The notes: generated from the letters alone by a model not told the origin. Shown: positions 15,996 through 24,462, counted from the first letter of the stretch. The stretch is DNA of 64,000 nucleotides from Mycolicibacterium frederiksbergense (GCF_012223425.1 NZ_CP038799.1:5192249-5256248); one strand, 5' to 3'. Numbers and translations: made by a program.

Positions 15996-18353
15996 ATGAC
16001 TGTGGCTGTGAGTTCCAAGACCTCGAAGGCGTCCAAGTCCGGTGGCTCGAAATCCGGCGGATTGAGCAACCGGTTCTGGAAGTTGCTCGGCGCCAGCACC
16101 GACAAGGACCAGGCGCGCTCCATGACCCAGGTCAGCGCCTCGTCGAAATTCGACGAGAAGGCCGCCGACCTCGATGATGAGCAGTTGCGCAAGGCCGCCG
16201 GACTGCTGAACCTCGACGACCTCGCCGACTCCGGCGATATCCCGCAGTTCCTGGCCATCGTGCGGGAAGCGGCCGATCGGTCGATCTCCCTGCGGCCGTT
16301 CGACGTCCAGCTGCTCGGGGCCCTGCGGATGCTCGCCGGCGACGTGGTCGAGATGGCCACCGGCGAAGGCAAGACACTGGCCGGCGCCATCGCCGCGGCC
16401 GGCTACGCCATCGGGGGCCGAAGTGTGCACGTCATCTCCGTCAACGACTATCTGGCCCGCCGCGATGCCGAATGGATGGCCCCGCTGCTGGAGGCGCTCG
16501 GTCTGACGGTCGGTTGGATCACCGCCGACGCGACCCCCGCGCAGCGGCGCGCGGCCTACGCCTGCAACGTCACCTACGGCTCGGTCAATGAGATCGGTTT
16601 CGACGTGCTGCGCGATCAGCTGGTGATCTCGGTGGACGATCTGGTCTCGCCGCGCCCGGATGTGGCCCTGATCGACGAGGCCGACTCGGTGCTGGTCGAC
16701 GAGGCGCTGGTCCCGCTGGTGCTGGCGGGCACCTCGCACCGCGAGACCCCGCGGCTGGAGGTCATCCGGCTGGTCGGCGAGCTCCGCGAGAACACCGAGT
16801 ACGAGACCGACGCCGACCGGCGCAATGTGCAGCTCACCGATGCCGGTGCGCGCCGGCTGGAGGCCGCGCTCGGCGGGATCGATCTGTACTCCGAGGAACA
16901 CGTCGGCACCACCCTCACCGAGATCAACGTCGCCCTGCACGCGCATGTGCTGCTGGAACGCGATGTCCACTACATCGTCCGCGACGATGCGGTGCACCTG
17001 ATCAACGCCTCACGGGGCCGCATCGCGTCGCTGCAGCGCTGGCCCGACGGCCTGCAGGCGGCGGTCGAGGCCAAGGAGGGCATCGATATCACCGAGACCG
17101 GTGAGGTGCTCGACACCATCACCGTGCAGGCGCTGATCAATCGGTACCCGCGGGTGTGCGGGATGACCGGCACCGCGCTGGCTGCCGGTGAGCAGTTGCG
17201 GCAGTTCTACAAGTTGGGTGTCTCGCCGATCCCGCCGAACAAGCCCAATGTGCGCGAGGACGAGTCGGATCGCGTCTACATCACGGTGGCCGCCAAGAAC
17301 GACGCCATCGTCGAGCACATCGCCGAGGTGCATGAGTCGTCGCAACCGATCCTGGTCGGTACCCGCGACGTCGCCGAATCCGAGGATCTGCACGAGCGGC
17401 TGGTGAAGGCCGGCATCCCGGCGGTGGTGCTGAACGCCAAGAACGATGCCGAGGAGGCGGCCGTCATCGCCGAGGCCGGTGCGCAGGGCCGGGTCACGGT
17501 GTCGACCCAGATGGCCGGCCGCGGTACCGACATCCGGCTGGGCGGGTCCGACGAATCGGGCCACGATCAGGTGGCCGAGCTGGGCGGGCTGCACGTCATC
17601 GGCACCGGACGGCACTACACCGAACGGCTGGACAACCAGCTGCGCGGCCGGGCCGGGCGCCAGGGCGACCCGGGCTCCTCGGTGTTCTTCTCCAGCTGGG
17701 AGGACGACGTGGTGGTGTCGTTCCTGGAACCCAACAAGCTGCCGTTGCAGACCGACGAGGACGGCAAGGTCACCAGCAACAAGGCGGCGACCCTGCTCGA
17801 CCATGCGCAGCGGGTGGCCGAGGGCAAGACGCTGGACCTGCACGCCAACACCTGGCGCTACAACCAGCTCACCGCCCAGCAGCGCGCCATCCTGGTGGAT
17901 CGCCGGGACACTCTGCTGCGCACATCCACGGCGCGCGAAGAACTGCAGGAGCGTTCGCCGAAGCGCTATGAGCAGATCGCGGAATCGGTGTCCGAGGAAC
18001 GGCTCGACGAGATCTGCCGACTGATCATGCTCTATCACCTGGACCGCGGCTGGGCCGATCACCTGGCCTACCTGGCCGATATCCGGGAGAGCATCAGCCT
18101 GCGCGCCCTCGGTAACCAGAGCCCGCTCGACGAGTTCCACCGGATGGCCGTGGACGCCTTCGCCTCGCTGGCCGCCGATGCCATCGAGGCGGCCCAGCAG
18201 ACCTTCGACACCGCCAACATCGTGGGCGGTGAGACCGGCCTGGACCTGACCCGGCTGGCGCGGCCGACCTCGACGTGGACGTACATGATCCACGACGATC
18301 CGTTGGCCGACAACGTCATGTCGGCGCTGAGCCTGCCGGGCGTCTTCCGCTAG
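15996..18353 (+). CDS. secA2: Accessory preprotein translocase ATPase SecA2
   Basis: The 785-residue protein is a SecA DEAD-motor ATPase. Walker A is MATGEGKT (Lys 126), Walker B LIDEADSVLVDEA, and later motifs VSTQMAGRGTDIRLGG and QLRGRAGRQGDPGSS are intact. It is shorter than housekeeping SecA1 and lacks the Cys-rich zinc tail, as mycobacterial SecA2 does. SecA2 works with SecYEG to export a subset of proteins, including some without signal peptides and solute-binding lipoproteins. ATG 15996 gives a Ser/Lys-rich N-terminus; GTG 16002 or 16008 are alternatives. The order secA2-pgsA2-DUF881 matches Rv1821-Rv1823. Confidence 0.95.
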   Translation: MTVAVSSKTSKASKSGGSKSGGLSNRFWKLLGASTDKDQARSMTQVSASSKFDEKAADLDDEQLRKAAGLLNLDDLADSGDIPQFLAIVREAADRSISLRPFDVQLLGALRMLAGDVVEMATGEGKTLAGAIAAAGYAIGGRSVHVISVNDYLARRDAEWMAPLLEALGLTVGWITADATPAQRRAAYACNVTYGSVNEIGFDVLRDQLVISVDDLVSPRPDVALIDEADSVLVDEALVPLVLAGTSHRETPRLEVIRLVGELRENTEYETDADRRNVQLTDAGARRLEAALGGIDLYSEEHVGTTLTEINVALHAHVLLERDVHYIVRDDAVHLINASRGRIASLQRWPDGLQAAVEAKEGIDITETGEVLDTITVQALINRYPRVCGMTGTALAAGEQLRQFYKLGVSPIPPNKPNVREDESDRVYITVAAKNDAIVEHIAEVHESSQPILVGTRDVAESEDLHERLVKAGIPAVVLNAKNDAEEAAVIAEAGAQGRVTVSTQMAGRGTDIRLGGSDESGHDQVAELGGLHVIGTGRHYTERLDNQLRGRAGRQGDPGSSVFFSSWEDDVVVSFLEPNKLPLQTDEDGKVTSNKAATLLDHAQRVAEGKTLDLHANTWRYNQLTAQQRAILVDRRDTLLRTSTAREELQERSPKRYEQIAESVSEERLDEICRLIMLYHLDRGWADHLAYLADIRESISLRALGNQSPLDEFHRMAVDAFASLAADAIEAAQQTFDTANIVGGETGLDLTRLARPTSTWTYMIHDDPLADNVMSALSLPGVFR

Positions 18354-18363
18354 GTTGACCCGT

Positions 18364-19029
18364 ATGCAGCCCGGGGCGAGCGGAGCGATGGGGGATGAGC
18401 CCGGGGCGAGCGGAGCGACGGGAAATCGGCCTGGGGATCGGGTGCTCACCATCCCCAATGCGTTGAGCGTGCTGCGCCTGCTGCTGGTGCCGGTGTTCCT
18501 GTACCTGCTCTTCGACGGTGCCATCGGCTGGGCGGTCGCGGTGCTGATGTTCAGTGGTTTCTCCGACTGGGCCGACGGCAAGATCGCTCGGCTGGTCGCC
18601 GATCAGTCCTCCCGGCTGGGCGAGTTGCTCGACCCGGCCGTCGACCGCATCTACATGGTGGTGACCCCGGTGGCGCTCGCCGCCGCCGGCGTGGTGCCGT
18701 GGTGGTTCGTGATCGTGCTGATCGGCCGGGATCTGGTGCTGGCCGCGACGCTGCCGGTGCTGCGCAGCCGCGGGCTCACCGCACTGCCGGTCACCTATAT
18801 CGGCAAGGCTGCGACGTTCGCGTTGATGTCCGGGTTGCCGCTTGTGCTGCTGGGCCAGTTCGATGCGCTGTGGAGCCGGGTCATCCTGGCCTGTGGCTGG
18901 GCATTCCTGATCTGGGGGATGGTGCTGTACCTGTGGTCGGCGGTGCTGTACCTGGCGCAGGTGGGGCTGGTGATCCAGCGACTGCCCCGCACCGCCGCAG
19001 CGAACCGGGGAGCACCGGGGCATGGTTGA
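18364..19029 (+). CDS. pgsA2: CDP-alcohol phosphatidyltransferase PgsA2
   Basis: The 221-residue membrane enzyme belongs to the CDP-alcohol phosphatidyltransferase family. Its active-site motif reads SDWADGKIAR...GELLDPAVDR, with nine rather than the usual eight residues between AR and G. It would transfer a phosphatidyl group from CDP-diacylglycerol to an alcohol such as glycerol-phosphate or phosphatidylglycerol. An N-terminal 25-residue extension (PGASGA repeated) is made of a 30-bp DNA repeat and is probably not part of the fold. ATG 18364 or TTG 18355 could start it. It follows secA2 by 10 bp and overlaps the next gene by 8 bp. Confidence 0.85.
   Translation: MQPGASGAMGDEPGASGATGNRPGDRVLTIPNALSVLRLLLVPVFLYLLFDGAIGWAVAVLMFSGFSDWADGKIARLVADQSSRLGELLDPAVDRIYMVVTPVALAAAGVVPWWFVIVLIGRDLVLAATLPVLRSRGLTALPVTYIGKAATFALMSGLPLVLLGQFDALWSRVILACGWAFLIWGMVLYLWSAVLYLAQVGLVIQRLPRTAAANRGAPGHG
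18371..18430 (+). repeat. Two tandem 30-bp units inside pgsA2 N-terminus
   Basis: Units 18371-18400 and 18401-18430 both begin CCGGGGCGAGCGGAGCGA and differ mainly at their ends. They add two PGASGA-type decapeptides before the conserved membrane domain. The core GCGAGCGNAGCGAYGGG reappears, inverted, in ureF. Confidence 0.75.
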
Positions 19030-19930
19030 TCCCGCGAGTTCGCTGGGCGGCTTTCACCCCGAGGCCGGCCTGAACCATCACGAAAAGGATGCGCCGCAAC
19101 GCATCCCGGTGCCGTCGCTGCTGCGTTCGCTGCTCTCCGACCATCTCGACCCGGGCTATGCGGCGGCCGCCGCGGCCCGCCACGACCACCCTGCGGGCCG
19201 GCTGCGCGCCGGGGGCTGGACATTGCTGGCGGGGCTGACCGTGGCGGTCGTGTTCGCCGCGGCCGCCTCGCAGGCGCAGTCGGTGGCGCCGGCGAACCGG
19301 CAGACTCAGCTGGTGCTCGCCGACAGCGTGCGGGCCGGCGAGAGCCGCACCGACGCCGTCGAGGTGACCAGGGATGAGCTGGCCGCCGAAGTCGAGACCG
19401 AGCGGCGCAGCCGCCTCGCCGGTGACGAACAGGGCCGGGCACTGCTTGCCGCGCTCGACGAGGCGGAGTTCTCCGCCGCCGTGACGCCCGCGATCGGGCC
19501 CGGGCTCGAGGTCGCCGTCACCGACCCCGGTATGTCCCGGGATCTCACCGACGTGTCCAAACAGCGGGTGACGGGCAGTCAACAGGCGATCCTGGACCGC
19601 GATCTGCAACTCGTGGTCAACTCGTTGTGGGTCGGGGGAGCCGAGGCGGTGGCGGTCGGTGGGGTGCGGATCGGGCCCAACGTCACCATCCGGCAGGCCG
19701 GCGGCGGCATTCTCGTCGACAACCGGCCGATCACCAGCCCGTACGCCATCGTCGCACTGGGGCCGCCGCACGCGATGCAGGACGTGTTCAACCGCAGTCC
19801 CGGGATGCAGCGGCTCACGCTGCTGCAGCAGTCCTACGGCGTCGGGGTTACGGTCAGTACCGGTGAGGCGCTGAGCGTGCCCGCTGGTTCGGTACGAGAG
19901 ATCCGCTTTGCCACACGGATTGAGCGGTGA
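19022..19930 (+). CDS. DUF881 membrane protein (Rv1823-like)
   Basis: The 302-residue protein has one transmembrane helix (about 63-85, LLAGLTVAVVFAAAASQAQS), a coiled-coil-prone segment rich in Glu/Arg (about 110-145) and a C-terminal DUF881 domain outside the membrane. DUF881 proteins occur in Gram-positive bacteria near cell-division genes, often in pairs. Here two of them flank a small basic protein gene, exactly as in Rv1823-Rv1825. It overlaps pgsA2 by 8 bp, so expression is coupled. The molecular function is not established. Confidence 0.83.
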   Translation: MVDPASSLGGFHPEAGLNHHEKDAPQRIPVPSLLRSLLSDHLDPGYAAAAAARHDHPAGRLRAGGWTLLAGLTVAVVFAAAASQAQSVAPANRQTQLVLADSVRAGESRTDAVEVTRDELAAEVETERRSRLAGDEQGRALLAALDEAEFSAAVTPAIGPGLEVAVTDPGMSRDLTDVSKQRVTGSQQAILDRDLQLVVNSLWVGGAEAVAVGGVRIGPNVTIRQAGGGILVDNRPITSPYAIVALGPPHAMQDVFNRSPGMQRLTLLQQSYGVGVTVSTGEALSVPAGSVREIRFATRIER

Positions 19931-19979
19931 GGTATGGGGAAGAGTTGATCTACAGGTTGAACCAGAAGTTGGTCCAGAC

Positions 19980-20312
19980 GTGATCGGTATCGCCGCACTC
20001 GTCGTCGGCATCGTGCTCGGGCTGGTCTTCCACCCGAGCGTGCCCGAGGCGATCCAGCCGTACCTGCCCATCGCCGTGGTGGCGGCGCTGGACGCGGTGT
20101 TCGGTGGCTTGCGCGCCTATCTGGAGCGGATCTTTGATTCGAAGGTGTTCGTCGTGTCCTTCGTCTTCAACGTGTTGGTGGCCGCGCTCATCGTCTACGT
20201 GGGCGACCAGCTCGGTGTCGGTACCCAGTTGTCCACCGCGATCATCGTGGTGCTCGGTATCCGGATCTTCGGCAATGCAGCCGCGTTGCGGCGCAGGCTG
20301 TTCGGAGCGTGA
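19980..20312 (+). CDS. Small basic membrane protein Sbp (DUF1290, Rv1824-like)
   Basis: This 110-residue protein has three hydrophobic helices separated by short basic loops (GGLRAYLERIFDSKVF). The pattern FHPSVPEAIQPYLPIAVVAALDAVFGG is characteristic of the DUF1290/Sbp family, named for a small basic gene in the Bacillus division cluster. GTG 19980 begins directly before the first helix; the reading frame extends back but without a plausible start. It lies between two DUF881 genes with 3 bp to the second, suggesting a complex of the three membrane proteins. Confidence 0.82.
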   Translation: MIGIAALVVGIVLGLVFHPSVPEAIQPYLPIAVVAALDAVFGGLRAYLERIFDSKVFVVSFVFNVLVAALIVYVGDQLGVGTQLSTAIIVVLGIRIFGNAAALRRRLFGA

Positions 20313-20315
20313 GCG

Positions 20316-21152
20316 ATGGCTGAGCACGCCGCGAACGAGCAGCCCGAGCACGGCCGCCACGAGTTGCCGGAGGACGCCGCCGCGCCCGCCGGTCGCACGC
20401 GCTCCCAATGGATTTTTGGCGCTCTGGGCGTCGTGCTGTGCATGCTGCTTGGGATCGCGATCGTCACGCAGGTGCGGCAGACCGGATCCGGTGATTCGCT
20501 GGAGACCGCACGGCCGGCCGATCTGCTGGTGCTGCTGGACTCCCTGCAGCAGCGGGAGGCCGCGCTCAACACCGAGGTCGCCGATCTGCAGCAGACCCTG
20601 AACTCGCTGCAGGCATCCGGCAGCAGCGATCAGGCGGCCATCGAGAACGCCCAGGCCAGGCTGGCGGCATTGTCCATTCTGATCGGCTCCGTGGCCGCCG
20701 TCGGCCCGGGTGTGACGATCAGCGTCCGGGACGATGCCCGCGGCGTGTCGCCGGAGACGATGCTCGACGTGATCAACGAGTTGCGGGCGGCGGGCGCGGA
20801 GGCCATGGAGATCCGCGGCGCGGGGACCGGCGGGCTGGCGGCACCTCCCGCCCGCGGGGGAGAACGCAGCGACCCGGGGAATGCGGCGCAGGGTGTCCGG
20901 GTGGGCGTCGACACCTGGGTGATCGGCGCGCCGGGCGCACTGATCGTCGACGGGGTCACCCTCGGGTCTCCGTATTCGGTTCTGGCGATTGGTGATCCGC
21001 CCACGCTCTCGGCCGCGATGAACATCCCCGGCGGGGCCATGGACAGCGTGAAGCGGGTCGGCGGCACGATGACGGTGACCCAGTCCGAGTCCGTAGAGGT
21101 GACCGCCTTGCGGCAACCGAAACCTCGCCAATACGCTCAGCCCGTCAAGTAG
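20316..21152 (+). CDS. DUF881 membrane protein, second copy (Rv1825-like)
   Basis: The 278-residue protein has a short cytosolic N-terminus, one transmembrane helix (about 30-50, IFGALGVVLCMLLGIAIVT), a heptad-like Leu/Gln segment (70-115: QQREAALNTEVADLQQTL) and a C-terminal DUF881 domain. The organisation equals the copy at 19022, but loops differ. ATG 20316 follows the Sbp stop by 3 bp. Rv1825 has been associated with the cell wall and division complex in mycobacteria; this assignment rests on order and domain content. Confidence 0.83.
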   Translation: MAEHAANEQPEHGRHELPEDAAAPAGRTRSQWIFGALGVVLCMLLGIAIVTQVRQTGSGDSLETARPADLLVLLDSLQQREAALNTEVADLQQTLNSLQASGSSDQAAIENAQARLAALSILIGSVAAVGPGVTISVRDDARGVSPETMLDVINELRAAGAEAMEIRGAGTGGLAAPPARGGERSDPGNAAQGVRVGVDTWVIGAPGALIVDGVTLGSPYSVLAIGDPPTLSAAMNIPGGAMDSVKRVGGTMTVTQSESVEVTALRQPKPRQYAQPVK

Positions 21153-21181
21153 TGCCCGCGTCCCGCCGCCGAAGGAGTCCC

Positions 21182-21577
21182 GTGAGCGAGATCCCGTCCG
21201 ATCTGCAGTACACCGCCGAGCACGAGTGGGTGCGACGCACCGGCGAGGACACCGTGCGGGTCGGCATCACCGACTACGCGCAGGCGGCCCTCGGCGATGT
21301 GGTGTTCGTGCAGCTGCCCGACGTGGGCGCAGCGGTCGCCGCAGGCGATGCGTTCGGGGAGGTCGAATCCACCAAATCGCTGTCGGACCTCTACGCGCCG
21401 ATCACCGCGAAAGTCGTTGCGGTCAACGGTGAGCTCGAGGGCAATCCCGAGTTGGTCAACTCCGATCCCTACGGCGCCGGCTGGCTGGTCGAACTGCAGA
21501 CCGACACCGCGGTGCCGGCAGGTCCGCTTCCGGACCTTCTGGACGCGGACGGCTACCGCGGGATTCTTCCCGAGTAG
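21182..21577 (+). CDS. gcvH: Glycine cleavage system H protein
   Basis: The 131-residue protein is the lipoyl carrier of the glycine cleavage complex. The lipoylation motif is FGEVESTKSLSDLYAP with Lys 65. It shuttles the aminomethyl group from P protein (gcvP at 24751) to T protein, which is not in this window. GTG 21182 is chosen because GAAGGAG lies 5-11 bp before it and the resulting N-terminus (SEIPSDLQYTAEHEWVR) matches H proteins; GTG 21152 is less likely. Length agrees with the family. Confidence 0.95.
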   Translation: MSEIPSDLQYTAEHEWVRRTGEDTVRVGITDYAQAALGDVVFVQLPDVGAAVAAGDAFGEVESTKSLSDLYAPITAKVVAVNGELEGNPELVNSDPYGAGWLVELQTDTAVPAGPLPDLLDADGYRGILPE

Positions 21578-21779
21578 GTGTTGTTAGGGTTTTGCGGATC
21601 TGTTGATCAGCGACAAGCGTTGAGCAGGTCTGCGTGACCGGATCCGGCGGTGGTGGACCCAATGGCCTGCCCGGCGCGGTACGGTCGTCGTGAGACGCAA
21701 CTAAGGCCGGACGGGCGCGCGGATGGTCCCATACGGCCGTCGGACAAGCACGCCACAGCAGCCAGTAGAGGAGCAGCGG

Positions 21780-22244
21780 GTGACGGAAAACAGCAACTTT
21801 CAGGCCGACCAGTCCGACGAAGTCACGGTGGAGACGACATCGGTTTTCCGCGCTGATTTCCTGAACGAACTGGATGCCCCGGCCAGTACCGGCACCGAGA
21901 GTTCGGTGTCGGGTGTCGAGGGTCTGCCTGCGGGTTCGGCCCTTCTCGTCGTCAAGCGGGGCCCCAACGCGGGCTCGCGCTTCCTGCTCGACCAGGCCAC
22001 CACCTCGGCAGGCCGCCATCCGGACAGCGACATCTTCCTCGATGACGTCACCGTGAGCCGTCGGCACGCCGAGTTCCGGCTGGAGTCCGGCGAGTTCCAG
22101 GTCGTCGACGTCGGCAGCCTCAACGGCACCTACGTCAACCGTGAGCCGGTGGACTCCGCCGTGCTCGCCAATGGCGACGAGGTGCAGATCGGCAAGTTCC
22201 GGCTGGTCTTCCTGACCGGGCCGAAGACGGACGACGCCGGCTAA
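21780..22244 (+). CDS. garA: FHA-domain metabolic regulator GarA
   Basis: The 154-residue protein has an N-terminal ETTS motif (residues 18-21), the two threonines phosphorylated by PknG and PknB in mycobacteria. It is followed by an FHA domain with GRHPDSD, SRRHAEF and NGTYVN. Unphosphorylated GarA binds and inhibits 2-oxoglutarate dehydrogenase and NAD-glutamate dehydrogenase and activates glutamate synthase. Phosphorylation makes it close on itself. GTG 21780 follows AGAGGAG. About 200 bp of noncoding sequence separate it from gcvH, so it likely has its own promoter. Confidence 0.95.
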   Translation: MTENSNFQADQSDEVTVETTSVFRADFLNELDAPASTGTESSVSGVEGLPAGSALLVVKRGPNAGSRFLLDQATTSAGRHPDSDIFLDDVTVSRRHAEFRLESGEFQVVDVGSLNGTYVNREPVDSAVLANGDEVQIGKFRLVFLTGPKTDDAG

Positions 22245-22273
22245 CTGCCGAGCGCCGCTTGCGCGAGGATTAG

Positions 22274-23017
22274 ATGACCCAGCCCGAACCGGCACCCGCC
22301 GGGATGTCCATCGGAGCGGTTCTGGACCTGCTGCGCCCCGACTTCCCGGATGTCACGATCTCGAAGATCCGGTTCCTGGAGGCCGAGGGGCTGGTCACCC
22401 CGCAGCGCTCGGCGGCCGGCTATCGCCGGTTCACCGCCTACGACTGCGCCCGGCTGCGGTTCGTCCTGACCGCGCAGCGCGAGCAGTATCTGCCACTCAA
22501 GGTCATCAAGGCCCAACTGGACGCGCAGCCCGACGGCGAGCTGCCGACACTCGGATCCGCGTACACGGTTCCGCGCCTCGTCCAGATCGCCGGGGATGTC
22601 GGCACGGGCACCGATCCCGCGGGCACCGAGGCGGTGGCGCCGGCACAGGTGCGGCTCAGCCGAGAGGATCTGCTGTCCCGCTCCGGTGTGGACAACGCCC
22701 TGCTGGCGGCCCTGGTCACCGCGGGTGTCATCAAGCCCGGACCGGCAGGGTTCTTCGACGAGCATTCGGTCACCATTGCCCAGTGTGCCCGCGCGCTGGC
22801 CGATTACGGTGTCGAGCCGCGGCACCTGCGGGCGTTCCGGTCGGCAGCCGACCGGCAGTCCGATCTGATCGCCCAGATCGCCGGTCCGGTGGCGGCCGCC
22901 GGCAAGGCCGGGGCGCGCGACCGCGCCGATGACCTGGCCCGCGAGGTGGCGGCACTGGCGATCACCTTGCACACATCGCTGATCAAGTCCGCAGTGCGAG
23001 ACGTTCTCGATCGTTGA
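22274..23017 (+). CDS. ftsR: MerR-family regulator FtsR (Rv1828-like)
   Basis: The 247-residue protein starts with a MerR-type winged helix (about 11-80: MSIGAVLDLL...TISKIRFLEAEGLVTPQRSAAGYRRF) and continues into a long alpha-helical C-terminal region without a Cys metal site. In corynebacteria the orthologue FtsR activates ftsZ transcription. It follows garA by 29 bp, and the two adjacent genes encode a BFN protein and a second MerR regulator, the conserved Rv1827-Rv1830 order. The name rests on this orthology. Confidence 0.85.
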   Translation: MTQPEPAPAGMSIGAVLDLLRPDFPDVTISKIRFLEAEGLVTPQRSAAGYRRFTAYDCARLRFVLTAQREQYLPLKVIKAQLDAQPDGELPTLGSAYTVPRLVQIAGDVGTGTDPAGTEAVAPAQVRLSREDLLSRSGVDNALLAALVTAGVIKPGPAGFFDEHSVTIAQCARALADYGVEPRHLRAFRSAADRQSDLIAQIAGPVAAAGKAGARDRADDLAREVAALAITLHTSLIKSAVRDVLDR

Positions 23018-23063
23018 GGACTAGACTTTGCCTGGACGGCTTCGTTGCGGAGGGCAGGCGCTG

Positions 23064-23558
23064 ATGGGTGAGGTTCGGGTAGTCGGTATTCGCGTGGAGC
23101 AGCCCCAGAATCAGCCTGTGCTGTTGCTGCGGGAGTCCAACGGTGACCGCTACCTGCCGATCTGGATCGGGCAGTCCGAGGCCGCCGCGATCGCGCAGGA
23201 ACAACAGGGCGTCGAGGCCCCGCGCCCACTCACCCATGACCTCATCCGGGATCTGATTGCTGCCCTGGGCCATTCGCTCAAAGAGGTACGCATCGTCGAT
23301 CTGCTGGAGGGCACCTTCTACGCCGACCTGATCTTCGATCGCGATATCAAGGTCTCGGCGCGGCCGTCGGACTCGGTGGCCATCGCGCTGCGCGTCGGGG
23401 TGCCGATCTTCGTCGAGGAAGCGGTGCTGGCCGAGGCCGGGCTGCTGATTCCCGACGAGACCGATGAAGAGAGCGACGGACCGGTCCGCGAGGACGAGGT
23501 CGAGAAGTTCAAGGAATTCCTCGACAGCGTGTCACCCGACGATTTCAAGGCGACCTGA
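23064..23558 (+). CDS. Bifunctional nuclease (BFN/DUF151) family protein
   Basis: The 164-residue protein carries the BFN domain (DUF151): LPIWIGQSEAAAIAQEQQGVEAPRPLTHDL and VKVSARPSDSVAIALR-like blocks are diagnostic. Plant members degrade RNA and DNA; the bacterial role is uncertain. The acidic C-terminus (DETDEESDGPVREDEVEKF) is typical of the actinobacterial form. ATG 23064 was chosen over an earlier alternative since MGEVRVVGIRVE starts the first strand. It sits between ftsR and resR as Rv1829 does. Confidence 0.82.
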   Translation: MGEVRVVGIRVEQPQNQPVLLLRESNGDRYLPIWIGQSEAAAIAQEQQGVEAPRPLTHDLIRDLIAALGHSLKEVRIVDLLEGTFYADLIFDRDIKVSARPSDSVAIALRVGVPIFVEEAVLAEAGLLIPDETDEESDGPVREDEVEKFKEFLDSVSPDDFKAT

Positions 23559-23682
23559 CGCTGCTCCTCCCGCACCATGGTCAAGATCACGGATGCGTCT
23601 CGTGAGTTCGACACGCGGGCCGGGTGTGAGCCGCAGGGGAAACGGGCAGCCATAATTTTGATCGACGACGAGCAGTAGCAGC

Positions 23683-23710
23683 AATGTGTTGAGCGTATGC
23701 TCGACACATT
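23683..23710. promoter_or_regulatory. 28-bp palindrome upstream of resR
   Basis: AATGTGTTGAGC (23683-23694) and GCTCGACACATT (23699-23710) are inverted around GTAT, with 11 of 12 pairs matching. It lies about 60 bp before the resR start. Length and short spacer suit a dimeric MerR-type or LysR-type regulator, possibly autoregulation by ResR. Confidence 0.55.
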
Positions 23711-23770
23711 CAAACTCGGACGTGACGCGCGACGATCACGGGCCCGGGGGCGACGGCGAGAGGATGGACT

Positions 23771-24394
23771 GTGGGCGACACGCCACATCAGGGGGAGCTG
23801 GATCTGTCTTCCGCCGGCGGTGCGACTCCGCCCGTGAGCAGCGCACCCGGCGAGCCCGTGCAAGGCGGACTGTTCCCGGACAATTCGATCCCGGACGAGC
23901 TGGTCGGATACCGCGGGCCGAGCGCCTGCCAGATCGCCGGCATCACCTACCGCCAGCTCGACTATTGGGCGCGCACCTCGCTGGTCGTGCCATCGATCCG
24001 GGGCGCCGCCGGATCGGGCAGCCAGCGCCTGTACTCCTTCAAGGACGTCCTTGTCCTCAAGATCGTCAAGCGACTGCTCGACACCGGAATCTCACTGCAC
24101 AACATCCGTGTCGCGGTGGATCACCTGCGGCAGCGCGGTGTGCAGGACCTCGCCAACATCACGCTGTTCTCCGACGGGACCACGGTGTACGAGTGCACCT
24201 CCGCCGAAGAGGTTGTCGACCTCCTGCAGGGCGGCCAGGGCGTGTTCGGGATCGCGGTGTCGGGTGCCATGCGGGAACTGACCGGCGCGATCGCCGACTT
24301 CCCGGGAGAGCGCGCCGACGGCGGCGAGTCGATCTCGGCGCCGGAGGATGAACTGGCCTCGCGGCGCAAGACCCGGGACCGCAAAATCGGCTGA
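23771..24394 (+). CDS. resR: MerR-family regulator ResR/McdR (Rv1830-like)
   Basis: The 207-residue protein has a disordered N-terminal tail (1-45), then a MerR helix-turn-helix (about 46-120: ACQIAGITYRQLDYWARTSLVVPS...LYSFKDVLVLKIVKRLLDTGISL) and a C-terminal region ending in a basic tail (RRKTRDRKIG). Rv1830 is known as resR or mcdR, a regulator of cell growth and division whose mutations give antibiotic resilience. The start is GTG 23771. A 28-bp palindrome lies upstream and a perfect 26-bp hairpin follows the stop. Identity is inferred from gene order and the domain. Confidence 0.85.
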   Translation: MGDTPHQGELDLSSAGGATPPVSSAPGEPVQGGLFPDNSIPDELVGYRGPSACQIAGITYRQLDYWARTSLVVPSIRGAAGSGSQRLYSFKDVLVLKIVKRLLDTGISLHNIRVAVDHLRQRGVQDLANITLFSDGTTVYECTSAEEVVDLLQGGQGVFGIAVSGAMRELTGAIADFPGERADGGESISAPEDELASRRKTRDRKIG

Positions 24395-24405
24395 CCGCTC
24401 ACTCA

Positions 24406-24462
24406 CGAATGTGACGAAGATGGCGAGGAATCCTTGATTCCTCGCCATCTTCGTCACATTCG
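24406..24462 (+). terminator. Perfect 26-bp stem hairpin after resR
   Basis: Arms 24406-24431 and 24437-24462 are exact reverse complements around the loop CCTTG. It starts 12 bp after the resR stop and ends about 70 bp before the glycine riboswitch. It probably insulates resR from gcvP. No U-tract follows. Its near-50 percent A+T content is well above the local level. Confidence 0.65.

Noticed and set aside
14044..15999. A 651-codon plus-strand frame antisense to the second BacA-like gene.
   Set aside because: Composition is of shadow type, and the BacA-like gene on the other strand has all ABC motifs.
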